A program made the position numbers and the translations under genes. A stretch of DNA of 64,000 nt from Conexivisphaerales archaeon. GTDB taxonomy: Archaea; Thermoproteota; Nitrososphaeria; Conexivisphaerales; DTJL01. Within the stretch, counting starts at the first letter, position 1; each line of letters starts with the position of its first letter. This document shows, in pieces, positions 1-6,085 of the stretch. The stretch is from positions 1-64,000 of the forward strand of contig JAVYTR010000006.1 in the NCBI GenBank assembly GCA_038728585.1, given 5' to 3'. The notes below the pieces were generated by a model. That model ran no database searches, was not told where the DNA came from, and worked only from the letters and a program-made list of their open reading frames with translations.

Positions 1-680
1 GAAACAGAATAAATTCAGCCATCTCCTCACATGTGAAAGATGACATATCTGCTTCCTGCAGGGAAATAGATCGTCGAATCCTTCTAGCTATCTAATCTGT
101 CCTTCAGGTATTGGTTCACTCTTTCTATGAGGCTCTTTTCATAGGATGTATGGAAGTATCCTGTGCTCCAGCCCAAGAGATCTGCACGCATCAGGATACC
201 ATCCATACTCCTTCATCTGAATATACCGCATGTATACCATACATCCTGACAAGGGTTCTTAGAAAGAGCTCTGCAACCATGATGTCCATCTGCCTCGACA
301 GGTATGTACATACCAAGTATTTGCCTGTGTATTGCTTCTATTGCTATCCATCCATACCCATGCTTCATATTCACCAATCCTGATGTATGTTTCATCCACA
401 AGAAAGGCAATCACCCTTCTCCTGTGGAATATAGCATTCCTACTTACCGAACAGCTGTATGCATTTCCACACGGCAACGTGATTCCTTTTTTACAAACGG
501 GTCTTGGACGAGACAAGGCATTAGCGACATGCCTTCCTTAAACTCAACCCCATCCAGTACATACAGATAGAGGCCGTACAGTACGGCCTCTGGATGCGCT
601 CTTTTCTCGTATGAATCCAAGCATAAGAGATTGGGCACGCCCAATCCATGATTCTCATCGAGCGAAAATAGATAGACCAA
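1..680 (-). pseudogene. DDE transposase remnant, multiply frameshifted
   Basis: The minus strand encodes, in successive shifted frames, the order expected of a DDE transposase of the IS6/IS240 kind common in archaea. From 680 downward come an N-terminal stretch with HPEAVLYGLYLY, then a core beginning VDETYIRIGEYEAWVW and continuing GWIAIEAIHRQILGMYIP, then HTSYEKSLIERVNQYLKDR, and finally FDDLFPC...HVRRWLNLFCF near base 1. At least four frame changes and several stops separate these blocks, so the gene is dead. It runs off the left edge of the window, so its C-terminal end and one terminus are not seen. The family assignment rests on recalled motif order; the decay is seen directly. Confidence 0.75.
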
Positions 681-700
681 CGTATCAAGAAAGGCTTAAG

Positions 701-908
701 TTAACAGCGCCCTTAGATCAGATGTCAGTGTTCTGTCATAATAGCCCTTAACAAAGTGAATATTTCCTCTGTCCGAATCCACCCCATGGCTCTCTAGCAA
801 GTTCTTTATTTCATCAACTGTGTGAGAGAATACTCCTTCTCCCCAGTCAGGGTGGTCGTCTCTTTTGTCGAGTTTGGGCGGTAATCCTTCAAAGTTGTCG
901 ACAATCTT
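701..908 (-). pseudogene. Methyltransferase C-terminal fragment (TylF/MycF-like)
   Basis: Read on the minus strand from about 908, one open frame gives DNFEGLPPKLDKRDDHPDW, then a helix-like stretch (HTVDEIKNLLESHGV), then NIHFVKGYYDRTL, and stops at 701-703. The pattern (F-E-G-L-P, then a G-Y-x-D/E-x-T-L block) resembles macrocin-O-methyltransferase-type SAM enzymes. The SAM-binding N-terminus is absent or in other frames with stops, and the C-terminal third is missing where the adjacent transposase remnant begins at about 690, so this looks like a gene cut by the insertion. Sugar O-methylation would fit the glycan island further right, but that is inference. Confidence 0.45.
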
Positions 909-1079
909 CTGTTATTTTTATCTCTAAACCTTTTGTGTCGATAGTTTTCTTTGTTACAGCATGCCTCAGAAAGGGAATAAGGCGCTACTTTTTGTGCTAT
1001 TCTGAACATTTAATTGAAAGGTTTCAACCACCTAAACTGTTTTATCAAATGCTGTAGATAAAGGAGTGGTCATACTTTG

Positions 1080-1541
1080 CTAGGGTGAGTGGAGTGCTTG
1101 CCATAAATCAGGTAATTTTGAGGATAAGTGAACAATATCCATAGTAGTCACAGTATTAACTAATTCCTGACGGGTAAAGTCAGAGTCTTCGGTCCAAATG
1201 GGCAGTTTTAAGTTGAGTGCTAGAGCCAAAAATTCAGTATCGTTAGGGTCAATATTGCTCATAGTTTCGACTGCAATTTGGTATAGACCCGAGTTCTGAT
1301 CAACCATGATCACTTTAATGTAGTTCCCTAACAAATCGATGAAATTTTGCAATGAGAGAGCAGGCCTCCTCCTTAACCATTCATTCCTGTGTTTCCATAT
1401 TTCGTCTATTGCTCTGTAGGGAGTATAAAGGTCAAGAACGAAGCTTCTTATAATTCTCCCAGTTGAGCCATCAGGATTCAACATAAATCTCACAAGTTCC
1501 GTTGTGTCAACAACATAACGCAAAGGAATAGAAGCTACCAA
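1080..1541 (-). CDS. PIN-domain protein (VapC-like RNase)
   Basis: This 153-residue protein has the spacing of a PIN nuclease. An N-terminal YVVDTTELVRF supplies the first acidic residue, a central DEIWKHRNEW the conserved Glu, and DPNDTEFLALALNL followed by WTEDSDF the C-terminal acidic residues. PIN proteins of VapBC modules cleave RNA and are normally held inactive by an antitoxin. The TTG at 1541 is chosen because a TATA-like TTATAAAAAT at 1567-1576 lies about 30 bases upstream, giving a leaderless start, and no ATG or GTG precedes the domain in frame. The nearest antitoxin-like gene is about 285 bases upstream instead of overlapping, so pairing is uncertain. Toxin activity is inferred. 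Confidence 0.7.
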   Translation of the reverse strand: MVASIPLRYVVDTTELVRFMLNPDGSTGRIIRSFVLDLYTPYRAIDEIWKHRNEWLRRRPALSLQNFIDLLGNYIKVIMVDQNSGLYQIAVETMSNIDPNDTEFLALALNLKLPIWTEDSDFTRQELVNTVTTMDIVHLSSKLPDLWQALHSP

Positions 1542-1566
1542 ATCCAGCTTCTTTCGTAAAAGAATG

Positions 1567-1576
1567 TTATAAAAAT
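1567..1576 (-). promoter_or_regulatory. TATA box of PIN gene
   Basis: An A/T-rich TATA-like element (minus strand ATTTTTATAA) is centred about 30 bases from the TTG at 1541. This is the archaeal spacing for a leaderless transcript. It suggests that the PIN gene has its own promoter and is not simply read through from the RHH gene at 1827-2078. Confidence 0.45.
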
Positions 1577-1826
1577 TGTGCTTGGGCTTTTTTCTAGCCC
1601 TTCGGACGTTTTTCCTTTCCTTTCATAAGGAGTTATTTTCACAACGCCAGATTCAGATCGCTTATTCCATTGAGAGTATTAGGGTGCTTGTCTACCGACA
1701 CCTTCTGTCTAAATCTGTACAATGGCTCCTAGATGATTGGCCTATTGTACCAACATAAAGACTAGCCTGCTTAGGAGGAATTCCACCGAGTACCAGTAGG
1801 CAAAATACGGATAATGGCTTGTATAG

Positions 1827-2078
1827 TTAGTCTTCCTTTAAGACTTCCTTTGTCCTCATTTTTCTTCTTGTTTCTATAACTCTCTTCGCAGCTTCCTCAT
1901 CGGTAATCCCAGGTTCTTCTATATCTTTAAGCAGAGTCTCAGCCCAGATGTGCCTCTCGAATGCTCTGGCTGCTACCCTGCTCCAATTAACTTCAGGATG
2001 CTTTTTCATCTCTGAGAGTAATTCTTCTGGAATGGTGATGTTGAAATGAACCATTCTTTTCTTCTCTTCAGCCAGCAT
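1827..2078 (-). CDS. RHH-type antitoxin (VapB-like)
   Basis: This 83-residue protein begins with a short charged leader, followed by MVHFNITIPEELLSEMKKH and NWSRVAARAFERHI. That is a beta strand then two helices, as in ribbon-helix-helix DNA-binding antitoxins that pair with PIN toxins. The charged C-terminal tail would be the toxin-binding part. A 34-base dyad overlaps its promoter (2083-2116), as expected for autorepression. A PIN gene follows on the same strand, but only after 285 bases with no recognisable coding sequence, so the original partner may have been lost or displaced. An internal ATG at codon 9 is an alternative start. Confidence 0.65.
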   Translation of the reverse strand: MLAEEKKRMVHFNITIPEELLSEMKKHPEVNWSRVAARAFERHIWAETLLKDIEEPGITDEEAAKRVIETRRKMRTKEVLKED

Positions 2079-2082
2079 ATAG

Positions 2083-2121
2083 ATGTATCACCACGTACAC
2101 ATACGTATGGATACATATAAA
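2083..2121 (-). promoter_or_regulatory. Promoter and dyad operator of RHH antitoxin
   Basis: Outer arms ATGTATC (2083-2089) and GATACAT (2110-2116) are exact reverse complements. Between them lies a second dyad, ACGTA-CACA-TACGT. The minus-strand TATA element TTTATATG occupies 2114-2121, so the dyad starts at the TATA box and ends five bases before the ATG at 2078. This placement fits an operator where the RHH protein blocks TBP or polymerase. Confidence 0.55.
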
Positions 2122-2125
2122 CTCT

Positions 2126-2644
2126 TCGTCACCGAGACCTTCAAGGTGCTCTATTGCCATATATACTAAGGCTTTCTTTGTGTTATCCAGACAAACAATA
2201 TGCCTTTTTGATATAGGCCCTGAATTCACTATTCACAGATCAGAATTCTTGTTTCATTAAACAGCGTTCCTTGAGACGAAGGTGGTAATCGATTAACCTC
2301 AAACTGCACCTAGTGTAATGCATGCGGGATGTATAAGGGTAAAAAGTCGAAAGACTCGACTCATGGGTTTAGAAACGACCTACCGTTGCTTGTCAAGATA
2401 TTTGCGGCATGAAGCTTAAACTACAGGTAAAAGATTCAGTCTATTTTGTCAAGCAACAGAAAGCAAGACCATATTTCAATTGTCTTACGAGGACCCTTCC
2501 CTGCTTTGTGTTATGCTAGTTCACTAGAGAAGGTCTTTTCCTGCATTTGAGCCAAACAGAATCCGTGTAGAGTTGTTCCCCTATTTACTCCATCCTTGAA
2601 AGAAGTAGCATCATGAAAAATATCGAGTTCGTTCTAACGCCTTT
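2126..2644. other. Non-coding stretch with small hairpins
   Basis: No convincing gene is seen in either strand. A hairpin AGTCGA-AAGAC-TCGACT lies at about 2345-2361 and on the minus strand is followed by a run of T, so it could act as a terminator. A longer inverted repeat (GTTGCTTGTCAAGA at 2385-2398 against TTTTGTCAAGCAAC at 2444-2457, 12 of 14 positions complementary) encloses about 45 bases. These may be element ends or a structured RNA, and nothing distinguishes the two. Confidence 0.3.
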
Positions 2645-2890
2645 TCAAACGGAGTGTATCCATAAATCATTTTGACCTAGCAAACTTATTTCGTTTATGA
2701 CCTCATCTAGTGTACGCGATCTCTTGTTTGGTTCGAAGCATTTTCTTATTACTCCTAGAATCAGGAAGAATTGTTCTTGGAGCGGTTGAATCCCGTCCTT
2801 TATTGCTTTACCATAGTTTGTAAATTTCCTGGGTCAACTTTTATCTCTTCTGTAATTGAGTACTCAATCTCCTTTTCGAACCAAGTAAAT
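2645..2890 (-). pseudogene. OLD-family nuclease C-terminal remnant
   Basis: Read on the minus strand, the last part gives FFLILGVIRKCFEPNKRSRT, then LDEVINEISLLGQND and a stop a few codons later at 2645-2647. This lines up along its length with the extreme C-terminus of the intact OLD nuclease at 6085-7974 (YLISMVIKKCFESN then LESIIEKIVGLSNEND). In a neighbouring frame just upstream, FEKEIEYSITEEIKVDPG matches the MEQKIVEEMGREFENN region of the same protein. A frameshift near 2800 separates the two. The rest of the gene is absent, its place being taken by an IS481-like fragment. The homology is a direct comparison within this window. Confidence 0.55.
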
Positions 2891-2899
2891 CATCTTCAT

Positions 2900-3060
2900 C
2901 ATGCTCTGTATATTGTCGTGGTTGATGTTTATTCCCTGACCTCTTTCGACGATATGCCTGAGGTGTGCAGCAATTACGCTGTACCTCCTACAGCTATAGA
3001 GCATGATTCTGACCTCATCATCTGAGATTGGTTTAGACTTTCTACCAGCTTTCTTGCCCC
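2900..3060 (-). pseudogene. IS481-like transposase N-terminal fragment
   Basis: The minus strand encodes KPISDDEVRIMLYSCRRY, then SVIAAHLRHIVERGQGININ, then HDNIQSMMKMIYLV before frame is lost. The pattern (a helix ending in Y, A-x-x-L-R-x-I, G-I-x-I-x-H-x-x-I) is that of the helix-turn-helix part of IS481/IS3-type integrases, which continue into a DDE core that is missing here. It is squeezed between an AAA-ATPase fragment upstream and an OLD fragment downstream. Confidence 0.45.
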
Positions 3061-3064
3061 CACC

Positions 3065-3270
3065 CTTCTCAGTGTCGGCTCTTCCATCGATGCATAAATC
3101 GTCTGCTCTCCAGCTTTCAAAAGGGCCTCAAAATGCTTAAGCATCAAGTAGGTTTTGCCAGCCCTTCGCGGCCCGACCAGCGCCACAATATCGGATGTGG
3201 CACCGGGCAGAGTATTCTCCCTGCGAATTTCTTCTACGTATATCAGGCAGCCCGCATAGTCCTGCGTCAC
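3065..3270 (-). pseudogene. AAA ATPase N-terminal fragment (AAA_14-like)
   Basis: About 68 residues remain, containing SDIVALVGPRRAGKTYLML, a Walker A motif in the R-R-x-G-K-T context typical of the archaeal AAA_14/DUF4143 ATPases. This is followed by LLKAGEQTIYASMEEP. No Walker B, sensor or C-terminal nuclease-like domain follows; the frame passes straight into the transposase remnant at about 3060. The gene is therefore truncated to its first quarter and is almost certainly inactive. Confidence 0.55.
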
Positions 3271-3371
3271 CTCGGCTAGAAAGCCTATTGCTATGGGTTA
3301 CTATTCCACAAATACATGCATATCTATGGGTTTGGATTCCACAGCCAAGCGGCATTTGCCGGGAAGGCGTT

Positions 3372-4292
3372 TTACTTGATACCCAAAGTCGATTCCTTTG
3401 CTCTGTCACGCCACGTAATGCCATTTGCATAGGTGTATGATGAAATCAGAAAGAAGACAGAATAAAGCAGATAGCCTATCCAACCATGCACTTCCCAGAA
3501 TACAGCTACTCCCCAGATGTATCCAGCCCAGAGCATTATTATTATGCGAATTGCGTTTATTAAAAGAAGCAGAGGAATAGCTGCGAAAGTGAACCAGAGG
3601 GTAAACGTCAAATCTTTTTTCATATCTACATGCAGCATCATCAGCATAAGCAAGAAGATAGAGAAGGATGCTATTCCAGAGCATGCCTGCGTTATAGAAA
3701 GAGAAAGTTGTGCACCTGAAGCTGAAGTGAGCACAAAGAATTCAGACTTCCATTGCACAGGTAGGCCCAAAAGAGATGTCAGAGAGGAATCTATACCAGC
3801 TTCTATAGCTGAGAAGAAATAACCAAGGTATGGAGTGAGAAAACTGATGGAGGCAACTGATATGCAGAAGGCTGATATGTATGGCAAAAGTGGCTTGAAT
3901 AGGCATGGCCTAAAGAGTAAGCTGAGACCGAACCAGCATGATACGATTGCTAATGCATCAAATTCCATCGAGGCAGAATAGGAAGGAGAGAGGAACCTTG
4001 CTGAAAGAGCCGGGAGAATTATAAGAATGAACCCAAGAGGCTTTATTGCATAATTATGATAACTTTCGTTTCTGTTTATTATATTCAGAATCTCCTTGGC
4101 TCTTAACATAAGAAAGAAGGCAAGGAAGAAGAGTCCTACCTGAGGATAAGCAGGGATGGAGCTATCGAATACGCCGCTCAGGAGAGAAGTTACCTTGGAA
4201 AGCAAGTTAAGGAAATATTGCCAGTATAGCATGATCGTAAAGGCTGTGGCTAATACAGGGAGCCAGGCTCCCTGCCAAAGTGTTCTTATCAT
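3372..4292 (-). CDS. Archaeosortase/exosortase family transpeptidase
   Basis: This 306-residue polytopic protein has about eight hydrophobic segments and the three signature positions of exosortases. They are Cys204 in QACSGIASF, Arg249 in NAIRII and His269 in EVHGWIGY, all close to or in membrane segments. Archaeosortases cleave C-terminal sorting signals of secreted proteins and are thought to attach them to a lipid, replacing the transmembrane anchor. The start ATG at 4292 overlaps the stop of the previous gene (ATGA), and that gene overlaps the next in the same way. One of the two partners carries a VPEFP sorting signal, so enzyme and substrate are encoded together. The subfamily is not assigned. 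Catalytic residues are seen; activity is inferred. Confidence 0.85.
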   Translation of the reverse strand: MIRTLWQGAWLPVLATAFTIMLYWQYFLNLLSKVTSLLSGVFDSSIPAYPQVGLFFLAFFLMLRAKEILNIINRNESYHNYAIKPLGFILIILPALSARFLSPSYSASMEFDALAIVSCWFGLSLLFRPCLFKPLLPYISAFCISVASISFLTPYLGYFFSAIEAGIDSSLTSLLGLPVQWKSEFFVLTSASGAQLSLSITQACSGIASFSIFLLMLMMLHVDMKKDLTFTLWFTFAAIPLLLLINAIRIIIMLWAGYIWGVAVFWEVHGWIGYLLYSVFFLISSYTYANGITWRDRAKESTLGIK

Positions 4293-4717
4293 GATATCTC
4301 TACTGTCTTGCTGTAAATCAGCGAAGAAGAGCTGAGATTGCTGCCTTTGTAGACGCTTATGTTAACGGAGCTCACGTTTCCTGAAAGATAAAGGTAGCTG
4401 GTAAAGGCTGAGAGGTGAGAAACCCTTATGTTCTGGCTGAATGTATGAACTGTTCCTCCCTGTGAATAGGTCATTATGTAGGTGTAGTTTCCATAGCCAG
4501 CTCCTGTGTAGTTTATAATCAGCATCACTACATTTTCCAGCTGGCCAGTTGAAGGATTAATAGGCTTGGGCTGCAAAAGCATAGCACTGATTGATGGCTT
4601 ACCTATTACTGTGCCTGGTGCAAACAAGTAAACAGTTGCAACTGCAACAGCTATAACAGCTGCTATGCCTATGGCATTGATTTGCTTTTTCGAAAGATGT
4701 AATGGCCTTCCTTTCAT
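4289..4717 (-). CDS. Small secreted or membrane-anchored protein of archaeosortase operon
   Basis: The 142-residue product has one N-terminal hydrophobic helix (about residues 14-31, AIGIAAVIAVAVATVYLF) after a basic start, and then an extracellular domain rich in Ser, Thr, Tyr and Asn, with several N-x-S/T sequons (for example NYT, NVS, NIS, NLS). It has no C-terminal sorting signal. It overlaps by four bases the genes on both sides, so it is translated with the sortase and its substrate. I do not recognise the family. It could be an accessory protein that presents the substrate to the sortase, or a second surface protein. Its function is unknown. Confidence 0.7.
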   Translation of the reverse strand: MKGRPLHLSKKQINAIGIAAVIAVAVATVYLFAPGTVIGKPSISAMLLQPKPINPSTGQLENVVMLIINYTGAGYGNYTYIMTYSQGGTVHTFSQNIRVSHLSAFTSYLYLSGNVSSVNISVYKGSNLSSSSLIYSKTVEIS

Positions 4718-5574
4718 ATACTCATCCTACCTGGCCTTGGAACCTTTCCTAGCCTCCTCATCACAAAATAAATTGCAGGTATTATTATCAGAAATGGCAA
4801 AAGACCTACGGGGAATTCTGGCACGCCAGTAGGTGAAACAAGTGCATCCCCGAACATCACCCAGCTGACAGATAAGGTAGTGGTGAATTGCTGTGTCTGT
4901 GAGCCAGATTTAGTAGTATCCTCATACTCTGCAGCTGCAGTTTGAGTGGTTAATGAATTAGAAGCTATCATGGTGGAGCCTGTACCAGCTGAAAAGGTGG
5001 TTGATATAGGCGATCCAACAAGTCCAAGAAGCATGTCATCTGTTCCTGATGTGGAGAAAGTTATTGTCGGATTGGTTGAAGACCCTGTAGTAGGGGTAGG
5101 TGCGGTTGACAGGCTCGGGTCAAAGGGAGAACTGGTGTCAGCACCGCTGACTGCGAAAGCTATCATCACTGATACTGGCGAAATACCGCTTACGCTGTCA
5201 CTTATCGTTACAGTTCCGCTGGAGCTGGTTATGGCATAGAATTCGTATGCGTTTTCTGTTGAAGTAGTTAGGCTGTTCCTAGAAGAAAAAGGAGATGATA
5301 ACGATATGCCGCTAGCAGTTGGCGTGCCTGCTGTACCTGTAGTTGAAGAGACAAATACGATTATGACGTCGCTGGAAGATGTTGTTGTGAAATTGCAGGA
5401 TAGAGTTCCACTTACAGTAAGAGTTGCTGTACATTTTGCATTACCAGAATTGTCTATCGCTAGAGTGCCTTGAGCAAAAGCTGTGTTAACATAAAACAAG
5501 CCGGGAGCAGAGGCAGCTATAACGAAAATCGCCAAAAAGGAATATATTACGAGCTGCTTATTCTGTCTTTGCAT
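4714..5574 (-). CDS. Surface protein with VPEFP C-terminal sorting signal
   Basis: About 286 residues, taking the ATG at 5574 as start. That ATG has a purine-rich AGGGGG upstream and is followed directly by a signal peptide (MQRQNKQLVIYSFLAIF... to TAFAQG). Starting at the TTG at 5640 would put 22 extra residues before the signal. The mature part is Ser/Thr/Gly rich and beta-like. The C-terminus reads GVPEFPVGLLPFLIIIPAIY, a hydrophobic helix and then RRLGK, which is the tripartite layout (motif, transmembrane helix, basic tail) of archaeosortase substrates of the PEF type. It lies directly upstream of the small secreted gene and the archaeosortase, with four-base overlaps. It is the likely dedicated substrate. 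Confidence 0.8.
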   Translation of the reverse strand: MQRQNKQLVIYSFLAIFVIAASAPGLFYVNTAFAQGTLAIDNSGNAKCTATLTVSGTLSCNFTTTSSSDVIIVFVSSTTGTAGTPTASGISLSSPFSSRNSLTTSTENAYEFYAITSSSGTVTISDSVSGISPVSVMIAFAVSGADTSSPFDPSLSTAPTPTTGSSTNPTITFSTSGTDDMLLGLVGSPISTTFSAGTGSTMIASNSLTTQTAAAEYEDTTKSGSQTQQFTTTLSVSWVMFGDALVSPTGVPEFPVGLLPFLIIIPAIYFVMRRLGKVPRPGRMSI

Positions 5575-5651
5575 AATGAAAATAGACCCCCTGCCAAAAA
5601 AGTCAGATTTTACCCAACTCACAAAGGTTCCATATAGCAATTTTCCAATTA

Positions 5652-5668
5652 ATTTTATAAATTTTATG
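5652..5668 (-). promoter_or_regulatory. TATA box of archaeosortase operon
   Basis: The minus strand reads AAAATTTATAAAATTAA here, a strong A/T-rich TATA element. Transcription would begin near 5635, leaving a leader of about 60 bases before the ATG at 5574. This fits a Shine-Dalgarno-led start better than a leaderless one. Confidence 0.4.
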
Positions 5669-5908
5669 ACATTAACCCTCTAAAGGCATCTTGTCACTCT
5701 CTTATGATTGCAATCAGAAGTATCTTTTTGGACCTACTACATATGTTCGAGAGTACAGGGCTCTTTTCGCTATTCAATTTTGTTTATTATTCAATTCAGC
5801 GTGTGTATGAGGTATCTATTTATCTCTGGTGCTCTATGCAACAGTTATAGTCCTTTTGTAGTTTGAACTGTAAGCGGGGAACAGCAGTATATAGCAAAAG
5901 AGGCAGCA
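5669..5908. other. Intergenic region without recognised gene
   Basis: Roughly 240 A/T-rich bases between the archaeosortase operon promoter and the small ORF downstream of the OLD nuclease. I see no coding pattern, tRNA or repeat in it. Confidence 0.4.
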
Positions 5909-6085
5909 TCATATCTGGGCAAACTGCCTTTCGCCAAATATCAGCTTATGTCCTCTTGGCATTGAGCTATCGCTATTTAGAATTGTGGAGTAGCTTCCTA
6001 TGAGGCTGTCAGCAACCTCATGCCATTTTCTATCCTTGAGCCTCATTCCGAAGACCTTTACTTTAGGGCTTAATTTATTACTCAT
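5909..6085 (-). CDS. 58-residue ORF coupled to OLD nuclease
   Basis: The ATG at 6085 shares one base with the TAA of the OLD nuclease gene (TAATG), a classical translational-coupling junction. The frame is open for 58 codons to a TGA at 5909. The product begins MSNKLSPKVKVFGMRLKDRK and contains KWHEVADSLIGSY and GHKLIFGERQF. It is basic and soluble, with no signal or membrane segment. I recognise no family. The coupling suggests it is a real gene that works with the nuclease, perhaps as a small regulator, sensor or immunity factor, but nothing in the sequence identifies which. It could also be the degraded start of a longer partner. Confidence 0.5.
   Translation of the reverse strand: MSNKLSPKVKVFGMRLKDRKWHEVADSLIGSYSTILNSDSSMPRGHKLIFGERQFAQI

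Noticed and set aside
806-1009. Minus-strand open frame of 67 codons
   Set aside because: Its sequence is low in complexity and basic, and the overlapping frame carries the methyltransferase remnant, so it is a shadow of a decayed gene.
3137-3440. Overlapping open frames on both strands near 3.2-3.4 kb
   Set aside because: They lie opposite or beside the AAA fragment, with no family resemblance and poor composition for coding.
4946-5239. Plus-strand open frame of 97 codons
   Set aside because: It is antisense to the Ser/Thr-rich surface protein, whose codon pattern creates long opposite frames.
5575-5640. TTG start at 5640 for the VPEFP protein
   Set aside because: It would put 22 residues before a clear signal peptide. 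The ATG at 5574 has a purine-rich site and gives a normal N-terminus.
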